Source: Symsagittifera roscoffensis (lineage: Eukaryota; Xenacoelomorpha; Acoela; Convolutidae). Taken from it: a stretch of DNA of 64,000 bases. The notes beneath the pieces are model-generated. The model worked only from the letters and a program-made list of their open reading frames with translations, had not been told where the DNA came from and did no database searches. Positions 54,386 through 64,000 of this stretch are shown one piece after another. Made by a program: the position numbers and the translations under genes. The number at the start of each line of letters is the position of its first letter. The first letter of the stretch is position 1. The DNA lies in the NCBI RefSeq assembly GCF_963678635.1, contig NC_087069.1:24294303-24358302 (forward strand). Reading direction: 5' to 3'.

Positions 54386-55522
54386 CAATTCAAAAATCCA
54401 TCAAAAATTGCTACCCAACAGTCACAGAATCAGTCTTCACCGACATCATCCCAAGATAACCAAACACCACCTTCAACTACTCAAAATCCTCCAACATCTA
54501 CACGAATTTCTTTTCAAGACAATCCATACACTTTTGAAGAACGGCACGCTCGTTTATCTGAACCACTAGAACCAGTTCAACGACAAGCATCCCTAAGTGA
54601 ACCAACATATAATCTTTACCCAACACTACCACAAGAACTAAGTAGAATACGAAACCTTAGCCAAAACCAAAACACAACAGAAATAAATAGACAAATTATA
54701 CATCCTCGACGCAATAGAAATTTTCAAACTCCCCGAGTTCATTTCGAAATACCTCAATCACCATCACAAACCACTCCAGAAAACACCACTGGTATCACAC
54801 CAGAAACTCCTACACTTTTTTCACAACAAAGCACTTCGAGTCTACCCTCAGATTACTTAGGTTCAACACCAACATCTGAACAAATACGTGAAAATCCCTT
54901 TAACCCCACAAACCAAACATCACGACTACCATATTGGACTACACATTCATTCACACAAGGTGAACCAAATTTAGTCAATGACCCCATAGATATTTCTACG
55001 GATACAACAACATCCTCATCACTACCAGAAACATTATCACTACCATCAACACCATCAATAAGCAAATTTTCACCACTACCCTTTAACTTAAATTTTCCAA
55101 ATAATCTCGACGCCAGATATCGAGAACAATCATCAATAAATATTCCTTTAAGATTAGATTGGAATACATTCACAGCACCTCCACCATTATTTGGACAACA
55201 TCAAGAAAGTAACCGCCTTCATAACTGGGCACTTAATAGATTACAATATCGCCAAGATATTCACAACGATATCCGTGATCACAATATTCAAATACTCCAA
55301 CAAAACAGTTTACAATTAAAATTTGAAATCACAGTTAAATTAAACAATATTACACAACATCCCTACCCATTAAATCCACCTAACATAACAGCTCAATCAC
55401 TACCACCACCGTTTATAACTACTGAAGTAATATATAAATACGACAGATACACCAAAAACACAATTGGTTACATTACATTTTATAACCCATACTCAGGATT
55501 ATCATACACATGTATATTCTAA
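54386..55522 (+). CDS. ATG-less 378-codon ORF before env, copy B
   Basis: The frame opens right after a TAA at 54383-54385, contains no in-frame ATG, and ends 13 bases inside the env gene. Residues to about 230 are Pro/Ser/Thr/Gln-rich with repeated SxxP-type sites and a basic patch (HPRRNRNF). The last ~130 are more ordered (LDARYREQ; LHNWALNRLQYRQD; KFEITVKLN). The whole frame is preserved in copy A. Candidate acceptors near its start (CCCAACAG at about 54421, CAG at about 54433) and donors in the leader suggest a spliced mRNA supplies the start codon. No family is recognised. Confidence 0.62.
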   Translation, partial: QFKNPSKIATQQSQNQSSPTSSQDNQTPPSTTQNPPTSTRISFQDNPYTFEERHARLSEPLEPVQRQASLSEPTYNLYPTLPQELSRIRNLSQNQNTTEINRQIIHPRRNRNFQTPRVHFEIPQSPSQTTPENTTGITPETPTLFSQQSTSSLPSDYLGSTPTSEQIRENPFNPTNQTSRLPYWTTHSFTQGEPNLVNDPIDISTDTTTSSSLPETLSLPSTPSISKFSPLPFNLNFPNNLDARYREQSSINIPLRLDWNTFTAPPPLFGQHQESNRLHNWALNRLQYRQDIHNDIRDHNIQILQQNSLQLKFEITVKLNNITQHPYPLNPPNITAQSLPPPFITTEVIYKYDRYTKNTIGYITFYNPYSGLSYTCIF

Positions 55523-58134
55523 AATTATTAATTTTTCTCCAACTCCTTTTTCTAGTAATCTCAAATCAAAACATAAACCCTTCCCCTCGTACAGGACCAC
55601 AAGATTTATTAGTAACACATTACGATTGCGAAGAAAATGAACAAAAAACACTACATAAATATGCAATCAATCAAGTATCACAATGTGAAACAGAACCACA
55701 AGCTATAGAAACCACAGATATAATAGCAACACTCTATTCAAAAGCCCGAGCAACAACAGTTACAGGTTATAAATTCACAGCGACATTTTCCGAAAAGAAA
55801 GTACATTGTTCACAAGTCTCGAACGGAAACAAAAACCGACTTGACCATGAATCATTCTATCAAAGTAATATAGAACGTCTTTTACATCTCAATCCCGACG
55901 ATTGTAAAAATGAATTACTTAGACTAAACATCACACGAAATAAAAACTCCCAAAGAAAGTTAGTTAATTTTCAAGTTTTTTCAGACTCTGTACATCAATC
56001 ACAACTTGAAAGACACCAAGGACATATAAAACTAGACGAAAAATACCCGTATAACGGCGCACACGGACGATTAACCTATGACCTACACGATAAACATTGG
56101 ATACCACACATTGGTATAAATAACCCATCAAACTGCAAAGCAGACACGAAAAATAAAGGATACCAAGAAATAATGTTTTTTGATTGGAAAATACAACTCG
56201 AAAAAATACAACTAACACGAGATTTATCAGATAATACAATGATCTATCAAGGAATCCGACTACCTTGTAAAAATGATCAAGGATATTGCGACCCTACAAC
56301 GAGAACACAAGCAACAATTGTTTGGTTCCCCGAAGATACATGTACAACATTTCAAGTAGCAAAAATACACGCTCGTATGATAAAATTTCACGAAAAATAT
56401 TTCATACAATCAATTCCTTATGAACAAGTCCATCCATCACGCAAACTAAGTTCCGATTTTAGAAACATAGACAATATAGAAAATAAATTGACACGTTTTC
56501 AAATATATCAAGAAACAGAACTTGCATGTAAATACAGGAATCCACTTCACAGAACACAATACTCTGAAATATTAGTTGAATACGAAAAAGGATTCGACAT
56601 GACCACTGGAAAAGTAAAAATCGACCCATATGCCACAGGTCATCCTCTAAACGAAGGAACATCCTATATACCAGTTAATTTTGAAAAAAGCAACGGACAA
56701 CCTGGTGGACATCTAAAACCTTATGACACCAGAAGCACACGCTTACAAGAATTATCACTAATGAATACTACATATTTCGGTAATATCCACTATGATATTC
56801 ATTTGGATATGAAACTAGACTATACAATTAGCCGCATTTTTCAAGAAATGTCACTCTCCGAATTAGAAACACTACACCAACTATGCGAATTAGAACGAAC
56901 ACAAATATTACAATCACTTGCACTAGCAGTATTAAAAATACCCTACGCAGGATACTTATTATCAGGAAATAGATCAAATTTTTTAGATTACGAAGGAAAC
57001 ATCTTATGGTTTTATACTTGTACTAAAAAAGTATCACCACTATACGTTTTTGAAGATAAACGATGTTATAAAAGAATCCCTATCTTTTATAAGAATAAAG
57101 TACATTTCGTGGATACACTTTCACGAAGAACCTATTTTTGGGATACCGCAGTCCCATGTGGATCAGAAAATAGCCACAATGTAGTACAACTAAACCCTGA
57201 TGAAAATAAATATTATCTTCTCACTCCATATCCCACATTAATGCAATCACTCAAAAAATTTTCACCAGAAAGCATTCGCGCTATCGCTCGAAACCCAAAT
57301 ATAGACTTACAATCAATAGGAATCTATTCAAAATCAGATATTCAACATCACATTAGAACACAACAATTCCAAGAATTATTAACACAAATGGACACTATAC
57401 AAAGACAATCAATAGACCAAAATTTACGCAAACTTGCAGAAACCGCAGGATTTGCCGATATCTACACGCAAGACTATAGCGGATATTTTAAAGACATTAA
57501 AGATTATATATATCTAAACGGCGAAAAATACCGTCCCCAAGATATATCACCAATCAACATTTTTAGCTTTGTTACACTCAAAAATGAGATCCTCGATTTT
57601 CTAGGATGGCCCTACTACATCTTAGAAAAATTGACTGACTATTTTATACGCAATGTTCAACTTTATTGGATTTCTTTTCTCACTTTTAAAAGGAATCTAC
57701 AATACATGTGCTATACACACACAAGTAAACAGACAAGCAAGCGTAGCACGCATACTTTTTGCAGGATTTTTTGGAATTTTTTCCACATCTATAAACAAAA
57801 TTCTTTTAGACGCACAAATAAAAGAATATAACACAAAAATAACAACACGACAAAATACATACGACGAAGAACATAACAATGTCGACACACAGCCAACGGC
57901 ACCACAATTACCACCCCTCCCAAATAACCATCCACTATCCCTAGTCCCACGAAATTTTCGAAATTTAGCCATCACACATAATCCAAATTTTAGACTCACC
58001 ACATCACAAAGGTGAGTGTCCAACATATAATGACACATCAATCACAAGATGATAATACTTATGAACAAATTATTGAACAGCCCCATACCACCGCTTTTCA
58101 ATCTCAAAATAATCATTTTTTTAGCCCACGATGA
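55510..58134 (+). pseudogene. Envelope-like glycoprotein, copy B (two frameshifts near the 3' end)
   Basis: The ATG at 55510 starts a signal-peptide-like leader (LKLLIFLQLLFLVIS). A large ectodomain of about 690 residues follows with many Cys and N-x-S/T sites and a conserved CKNDQGYCDPTTRTQATIVW segment. Compared with copy A, a 4-base insertion near 57630 shifts the frame just before the membrane-proximal hydrophobic segments. A 2-base length change near 58011 shifts it again before the tail, creating AAAG|GTGAGT, which reads like a splice donor. The intact part ends at 57831. The first hydrophobic segments survive in the ORF 57653-58015. It is class unknown; a fusion glycoprotein captured from an RNA virus is plausible. 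I give no repaired reading. Confidence 0.8.
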
Positions 58135-59930
58135 GCCGCCAACTTGGATCACTCCATCGATCAAATTCCCATCCAACCAACCTTACCTCTTCAATCCCAA
58201 TAATACCACTTTTTGCTTTTCCGCCACCCGATTTTCCATCTAGCAATGTAACATCAGGCATGAATTCCGACACTAACTCACAAATTTCAGTTTTATACTC
58301 CATCTCACAGCTAAATAACTCGAATATTGAAACCCCCGATGAATTTGCCGACTCAGAACCATCTCCATCCAATAATTTTCATAACCCTTCTAATTTTTCT
58401 CAACCCCCTTTTCAACCCATATTACCCAATAACCCTGACCCCATCACTCCCACACCCTCTTATGCTTCCCAAGTTACCCCAACCTACTCTTCATACCATT
58501 CTGACCAATCATCTCATTCTCCAGACACCCCCCGAATCTCCCCAGAACTAGATAATTTTATTACCCTCCAACAACAACCCTACCACCTAAACACCCCGAC
58601 CATAAACCAAATCTCCTCCACTACAAATTCATCCAATCCCCCTACACCCTCTTCAAATTATACTGAATCATTAGCACCATCATCCACATCAACTGAATCC
58701 TCACTCAACACTAATAGAGCTTACCGCACTTTTAAAAGAAAGTTCCCCAACCATCCTTTCCCAGCAAAACCAGGAACAGCCCGTGAATACATCAACCACC
58801 CCCAGCATACTAACACTAAAGAATTTTTAGCTATCACTTTACCCTCGTTTCCACAGTACACCTTAAACACCCCTCATGACGCTAACGAAACACGCAACTT
58901 TGTAGATGAATACGTTTTAATGCCCACTCTCTCTTGGACCTCATACTATCATTTCACTAACCCTCTTTGCTTACCTTTAACCAACACTTCCATCGATATA
59001 GACCGAAACAAAGACATGCTATATCGACTAACTACACCACTCACCGCTAGACAGTTTACTTACGTAGGATATAAAAAATCACTAAAAATACACACTGCAC
59101 CTAGAGCTAATGAATATACACTAGAATACTACGATCACAACATCATCAGAGCTAACCAAGATCAATTCTTAGACGACGATCGCTTCGCTAATCCACAAAT
59201 CACCGAGAAATTTTTCATCAAGACACCATATGTATTTACACTAAACATCTTCGACCGAAAGTTTGATCACATTATTTCAGAAGCACTAACAAACACACAA
59301 GCATACGAAAGTTTTAAAGAACGCTTCCAAATCTTTTCACTAACCTTTCATTTCCTTGCACCACACGAAAGAGATTTACACTGCTCACACGATATTATGT
59401 TGCGCACTAAACAAACACATACATACAGTTACTATCGTTTCATCCAAAATCACTTTGACCTCCACACACCCTCTCGACAACCACACCATCGTTTCCAATT
59501 CATCAATTCAAAATACACTTCACCGTATTTCCTAAATTTCACATATTGTATTAAAGACACTAACCTTCATGGTATTCTTCGTAATTATGATCCCATAACC
59601 CAAATGTACATTTTCTGCCCCATCACCAAGACCTTCAACGCAGAAGAATCCCGACCCTTCCTTATCCCGCACGAGTTTGTACAACCTATAGAAATCCCAA
59701 TTTTAGAATTCATCCACAACACTAAATTTAACCACAAATTATATAACTTAATCCAAAACACACCTTATGAGTTTGCAGTAGGCACTGAAGAACTAACCAC
59801 TATTAAGGCACTTCAATTGCTTTGGCCACTGCTTCAAACTAAAAATATCATCCGCATCTTAGCTAAACTACTAACAACTTCAGAACTAATTCACGACATC
59901 TTCCCCCACGGTTTTTTCCCCGACGACTAA
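58131..59930 (+). CDS. 599-aa 3' accessory protein, copy B
   Basis: The start ATG overlaps the env stop as ATGA, suggesting termination-reinitiation or a shared message. Residues 1-225 are low complexity (Pro, Ser, Thr, Asn) and probably disordered. Residues about 230-599 are ordered with many aromatic and His residues (FPNHPFPAKPGT, LEYYDHNIIRANQD, TFHFLAPHERDLHC, HEFVQPIEIPILEFIHN). No signal peptide or membrane segment is seen. It is intact here and broken by one stop in copy A. I do not recognise any domain. Its position resembles where complex retroviruses keep regulatory genes, but that is analogy only. Confidence 0.8.
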   Translation: MSRQLGSLHRSNSHPTNLTSSIPIIPLFAFPPPDFPSSNVTSGMNSDTNSQISVLYSISQLNNSNIETPDEFADSEPSPSNNFHNPSNFSQPPFQPILPNNPDPITPTPSYASQVTPTYSSYHSDQSSHSPDTPRISPELDNFITLQQQPYHLNTPTINQISSTTNSSNPPTPSSNYTESLAPSSTSTESSLNTNRAYRTFKRKFPNHPFPAKPGTAREYINHPQHTNTKEFLAITLPSFPQYTLNTPHDANETRNFVDEYVLMPTLSWTSYYHFTNPLCLPLTNTSIDIDRNKDMLYRLTTPLTARQFTYVGYKKSLKIHTAPRANEYTLEYYDHNIIRANQDQFLDDDRFANPQITEKFFIKTPYVFTLNIFDRKFDHIISEALTNTQAYESFKERFQIFSLTFHFLAPHERDLHCSHDIMLRTKQTHTYSYYRFIQNHFDLHTPSRQPHHRFQFINSKYTSPYFLNFTYCIKDTNLHGILRNYDPITQMYIFCPITKTFNAEESRPFLIPHEFVQPIEIPILEFIHNTKFNHKLYNLIQNTPYEFAVGTEELTTIKALQLLWPLLQTKNIIRILAKLLTTSELIHDIFPHGFFPDD

Positions 59931-61543
59931 CAGGTAAGTATAAATTAAGTAAATATTACTAACTAATTACAGTATTAAAAACTCACCATTCTTTATTCAT
60001 GTTTTCTTTAGATTTTTAGCCTTCATCCTAGATCATCTGAAAAATTCACAAAAGAAAAATAAAAAATAGCAAACTTCTTCAAAACTGTTTAAGACCCTAT
60101 TAAACTTTTGCACCAACAATTAAATAAATATAATACCAATGCAGTAAATTAATTTATAAAATTTTCCCCAAAAGCAGTAAATCTAAATTATGATGAAAAT
60201 TTGTATCTTAAAATTTCCCCATAACTAGCAGTAAATTTCCAAATTCTATGCAGTAAATTAATAAAATGCAATTGCAGTACTAACCTTTTGATATTTTCAT
60301 TCATTCGCACAGAAATTCTATCCACACTCGCACAGCTCGCCCACAAAGAATTGTTTAAAATAATGAATTTCAGTTTCAAGTTTTCACACTCAACAACTCT
60401 AACATATAATAACATGTTTCAAACTTTCCTTTAACCCGGTTGGAAGGAATCATATACTAAACAAAACTAACCAACGCAGCTTACTAAATACCACAAATCA
60501 TAGAATAACAGCATGACTAAGAAAAGGAAACCAACGGTACCCAAACCGGATTAACCCAGTTTAAAACTGGATAATTTATTCTTTTGAAGACTATTACAAA
60601 GTCTTAGAAAGAAATAATAAAACACAAAAAAGTCGAAAGACAAACCCATACCACAAACAATTTGCTTTTTGGAAAAAGTACATAACCAACAAGACATAAG
60701 TAAAACCACAACAAACCCAACATAAAACGTTGTCACATAACAGGACCCCTCACAAAAACCGCATGAAATCATACTCCCACACCTGGCCTAACCCACCAGG
60801 AAAGGACGTCCTGAGCATGCTCTATAGCCGGCCTAACCCACCGCGCTACATCCACGCTTTGTGACCACACCTTTATTTTTAATAAGAGCTACTCAAGGGT
60901 GAGTAACTCTTCAAAATAACCGAACTAAAACAAAAAGCTTTTGTGAAAACAACTAACTAAAATCATTATTAAAAAATATTAAACTAATAAAAGTTTTATA
61001 AAATGTAAAATCACATGATGCAATATATAGATCAGAATACAACACCAAGGACGAACATCAAAAGACAAGACGACCCCACTACACTCGAGAGAGAATGACC
61101 AACTACAATCGATATGCCGCTCACAATCACAACTCAAAGGATTTAGAGTACGACTTGACTTCGCAGAAAAGGACTTCATTGAACTAGACCAATGACCACC
61201 TCGATGTTCAAGTATACGTACAGATCCGAGTAACCAGGCATCCCCTCCACGCACAATCTCCACGCCATTCCCAAGCTAGATCAAACACAAAAGAAGTTCT
61301 CTCCGAAGAACAGAAAAACCTGACATAGCCAACCATTCTGAAATCAGAATTGATGCTGTTGCAGAGACTCAGTCGTTGTCACAAGAAGAACACAACGTCT
61401 TATGTCCTTAACTCCAGCTCCCTGGAACTTCCTTAACAAAAGGGAAACAAAAGAAAAATGATGTTCGCCAAATGCCAACGTCCATCATCCATCCTTGAAT
61501 TACAGAAGAACTGTTCTAAAAAACTCTGTAAAACCCGGATGGG
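59931..61543 (+). other. 1.6-kb 3' non-coding region of copy B
   Basis: It starts with CAGGTAAGTA, a consensus splice donor two bases after the stop of the 599-aa ORF. GCAGTAAAT-type words recur at about 60141, 60174, 60228 and 60250. GGCCTAACCCACC appears twice (about 60786 and 60833). No ORF is convincing. The stretch before the LTR (CCCGGATGGG) is a poor polypurine tract. Confidence 0.5.
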
Positions 61544-61953
61544 TGGAACCTGATCTAAACTATATTTTATGATTGGATAAATTAAATGTTTTACCAATGT
61601 AAAGTATTTAATATTAACCAATCATGATCCATCTAACTAACAACCCACTTATTTGTAAGTGCTGAAGTTACTTGTAATTTCAGCACCAGAGAGATTTGAA
61701 TTTAACTTAGAAATTAGTTGGACTCTCCCGAGCACTTCAGCAGCCGCAATAAACCAGTATACCCTAGATCTATTGAGCCTAGCAGAGACTAGTTAAACAA
61801 CCTGAGACTAGATAGTATAAGAGTAAGATTAGGATCGGTATTAGACTAAGAAGTTGCACGAATCTATCCGGCCGAAAATAAGATAGCGTGACGAGCAGAC
61901 GGTGTACCCTATCCGAAATTACTCTATGAGTTATACACTCCAGTCCTAACTCA
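61544..61953 (+). repeat. 3' LTR of copy B (410 bp)
   Basis: Identical by eye to 43033-43442 for the first ~385 bases. Four differences are clustered at 61936-61943. It ends TCCTAACTCA. Confidence 0.95.
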
Positions 61954-62502
61954 GAACACATAAAAGAACAGGAGATGACAGATACTATCAAAACAGCCAA
62001 AACAAGAAAAAATACTTCACAGCCGAAGTAAGCTTACTACGAGAGCAACAAACAAAATCGAAAAACGGGTTCGTATTTCGTACAATGAGTTCTTACAGTT
62101 GGATAAAAACATTCTTCTTGAAGCATTAACAGCTACCAAACAACCATTAACAGCTGCATTTCATTAAAAAGTGCGTGGGGTCTTTAAAGGTAAAATTGCA
62201 GCATTTTTCAACTAGCCAAATTGTTCAAAATTTCAAGAGAAAAAAGGAACGCAAAAAATTTTAAGAACTTTGACAGGGAGGTGGTATAATAAAATAAACA
62301 AGCAAAACTTTGACTATTTAGTCTGTGAAATAAAAAAATTTTCCGATAAATTCATAAACTATTATACAGATTAGTTACCAAACATTTCACCAAAAGTCCA
62401 GAAATAATTCTGAACTCTTTTCAAACTTGTATCTAATGTAACTCCTAAATCTAACAATCGAATCGCTTCGTATTGTTGAACCTCATTTTTTTTTCTTATT
62501 AG
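61954..62502. other. Flank between copy B and the deaminase exon
   Basis: No gene or BEL remnant is recognised. It ends in a pyrimidine-rich tract and TTATTAG that form the acceptor of the next exon. Confidence 0.45.
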
Positions 62503-64000
62503 GAGTGGGAATGGAGATTCGGCAGCTCTCAACACCTGACTGAAAACGACAATCTGCTCAACAAAGTTTACGTGGAGCGCAAAGCGAAACTGCTGGAAAA
62601 AGGCTTCGACAACGAGACCCTCTTCCGTCACTCCGAGTACTTCACCACACGACACTTCACAAACCGGCCGACCAACGCTGTTTACGAGATCATCCGACGA
62701 CTTCCGAAGGGTGCTCTGCTGCACGCACATCAGTCGGCAACTCACGACTTGAACAAATATCCGAAACTACTGCTTAGCATCGAAGGCTGTAAGATATGCG
62801 AGGGAAACGGTACCTATGTGTTGAATTACTTCGACGAAGGAGGTTCGTTGAAAGTTTTAACTAACAAAATTATTCCTCGTAAAATTGTTTTTCGTAAAAA
62901 GTGATAAGTCTTCGTATGAGCTTGTTTTGTGCTCGATTTTCAGAAAAACTTGAGAAGTTGTTTGATTTAAATGTGTTTATTCAAAAAGGACCCAAAATCA
63001 AAAATGGTCCACTAATGTTCTGAATGCTTTCGTAACCTACTCTTAATAAAATTGACGTTGATGGTACCGTCTAAACTTGCTGTTATCGCTTACTCCAACT
63101 AATTCAGTGTTTTCTTAATTCGCTCATTTCAACGTTTTCGTGTTAATTTAGATTTAGCTCGAAACTTTAGCGTATTTAAATAGAGTATTGAGTTACATCA
63201 TTCTTTGAAAACACTGGCGTTGGATTTTATGAGATAATTTTTGATGATTCCCGTAAGTTTGCGATTGTTTACACAATAACCAAGAGCTATTTTTTATATT
63301 TCGTTTGAAATAATTTTTGATCATCTCGGCTCATTTTAGGGATTTCTTACCCAATGACAGAAGGCCAAAATTTTTTTTTGTTTCAGTGAATGAATCTGGA
63401 GATCACGTGACATGTCGAAAATGTCCCACTGAGACCAATAAAGCTGCTTACAAGGAGGAACTGAAGACATTGACTGCCCAGCTGAGCATGTACGATGGAA
63501 CCGACTACAACAAGGAGACAATCCAGTACATCTGGGACAAGTTTGAGAACAAGTTCGGACCCACTGGCGGTGCCAAAGATGCATTCCATGTCTGGAAAGT
63601 AATGTTGGACTCCACTTTGGATCTACTAGTCGAAGACAACATTCAATATGCCGAGTTCCGAACCGGGTTTGGTGACTTGATGCTCAAAAATGGAACGGTG
63701 GTTCCTTATGATGAGGTTCTAGAGTACCTGGAGGAGCGAATTGAGTTCTACAGAAAAAAGCATCCCAATTTCTATGGGATCAATTATATTTTGTCGAAGG
63801 GACGAGTAGGTCTTACGGACGAGAAGCTGCGAATGAAGTTGGAAGCAGCCGACAAGTACTTCAAGAGTTCTGATCTGGTCCGAGGTTTCGATCTCGTCGG
63901 ATCCGAAGAGAGCGGACGGACACTTAAATCTGTGTTGCCCGTTTTGCTGGACTGGAGAAATAAGTCTCAGAGTACCATGCCATTTGTGTTCCATGCTGGA
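62503..64000 (+). CDS. Adgf: Adenosine deaminase-related growth factor (ADA2/ADGF), two exons, partial
   Basis: Exon 62503-62842 and exon 63386 to beyond the window edge, joined by a 543-bp intron (GAG|GTTCG donor; TTTTGTTTCAG acceptor) that keeps the frame. The protein shows RLPKGALLHAHQSATHD, where the HAH pair binds catalytic zinc in this family. A spaced VTCRKCP stretch is followed by WDKFENKFGPTGGAKDAF, EDNIQYAEFRTGFG, the FDLVGSEE motif and, at the very end, the zinc-binding FHAG. ADGF enzymes are usually secreted and deaminate extracellular adenosine. The signal peptide and N-terminal exon lie upstream and were not identified; the C-terminus is outside the window. The coding bases are GC-richer than the surroundings, and all visible sites are intact. 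Confidence 0.88.
62843..63385 (+). other. Intron of the ADGF gene (543 bp)
   Basis: GT at 62843 and AG at 63384-63385 after a T-rich tract. Reading through it meets stops at once. Confidence 0.85.

Larger units (their letters stand above)
43033..61953 (+). mobile_element. Giant env-bearing LTR retroelement, copy B (18.9 kb, both LTRs)
   Basis: Two 410-bp LTRs with TG..CA ends bound 18,921 bp with at least eight conserved reading frames. Gag-pro-pol is one intact 2740-codon frame. Env is frameshifted. The 5' and 3' LTRs look identical except for four changes packed into seven bases near the 3' end, which suggests a young insertion. No target-site duplication is evident (CCTTC on the left, GAACA on the right). 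The element strand is strikingly A-rich and G-poor compared with flanking DNA, as in many retroviruses. Usual Ty3/gypsy or errantivirus-type elements are about 5-10 kb, so this one is roughly twice the normal size. Confidence 0.95.

Noticed and set aside
54192-54400. Direct frameshift fusion of membrane ORF 2 into the ATG-less ORF
   Set aside because: In copy B an in-frame stop at 54383-54385 separates them, so the frames do not overlap; splicing fits better.
1-64000. CRISPR arrays, rRNA, bacterial operons or riboswitches
   Set aside because: None seen; introns, LTRs and transposon classes show eukaryotic DNA.

Overview
The window looks like a repeat-rich, AT-rich arthropod genome, probably a small crustacean. 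The reasons are introns of about 0.1-0.5 kb, a decayed BEL/Pao element with crustacean-like protein motifs, a Polinton/Maverick fragment and an ADGF-type adenosine deaminase gene. The species is a guess. Only the adenosine deaminase exons at the right edge look like an ordinary host gene. Almost everything else is mobile DNA, partly nested.

Layout: (1) 1-15984, minus strand: copy A of a very large LTR retroelement, cut off by the left window edge and broken by nonsense and frameshift changes. (2) 15985-18976: non-coding DNA with a 184-bp tandem duplication, a minisatellite and a fold-back. (3) 18977-23940: a cassette bounded by two 1.16-kb direct repeats and carrying one unknown 229-codon gene. 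(4) 24429-34090: a Polinton (Maverick/adintovirus-like) fragment with a protein-primed-type DNA polymerase B in three exons, unknown ORFs, an adenain-like protease and a major-capsid-like gene that runs into a 200-N gap. (5) 34746-34947: a hAT-type MITE with a perfect 8-bp target duplication. (6) about 35400-43032: a dead BEL/Pao retrotransposon interrupted by a 1.7-kb fold-back element. (7) 43033-61953, plus strand: copy B of the giant LTR element, 18,921 bp, with two 410-bp TG..CA LTRs. (8) 62503-64000: two exons of an ADA2/ADGF gene, truncated at the right edge.

The main find is the giant element. Copies A and B lie head to head, 27 kb apart. The order is LTR, tRNA primer site, a conserved 77-aa leader ORF, a structured leader, a 155-aa basic ORF overlapping gag, a single-frame 2740-aa Gag-Pro-Pol (CCHC knuckle, DSGA protease, YLDD reverse transcriptase, RNase H, DD35E integrase, GPY/F), a gap with a conserved TATA-like box, two small membrane ORFs, a 378-codon ORF without any ATG, an envelope-like glycoprotein of about 870 codons, a 599-aa ORF that starts on the env stop (ATGA), and 1.6 kb of non-coding DNA before the 3' LTR. 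Gag-Pol places it with Ty3/gypsy elements. The many extra conserved ORFs are unlike ordinary members, and I do not recognise a described family. In copy B the env is frameshifted; in copy A gag-pol and env carry stops. The lesions differ between copies, so each shows what the other has lost. I write out no repaired sequence.
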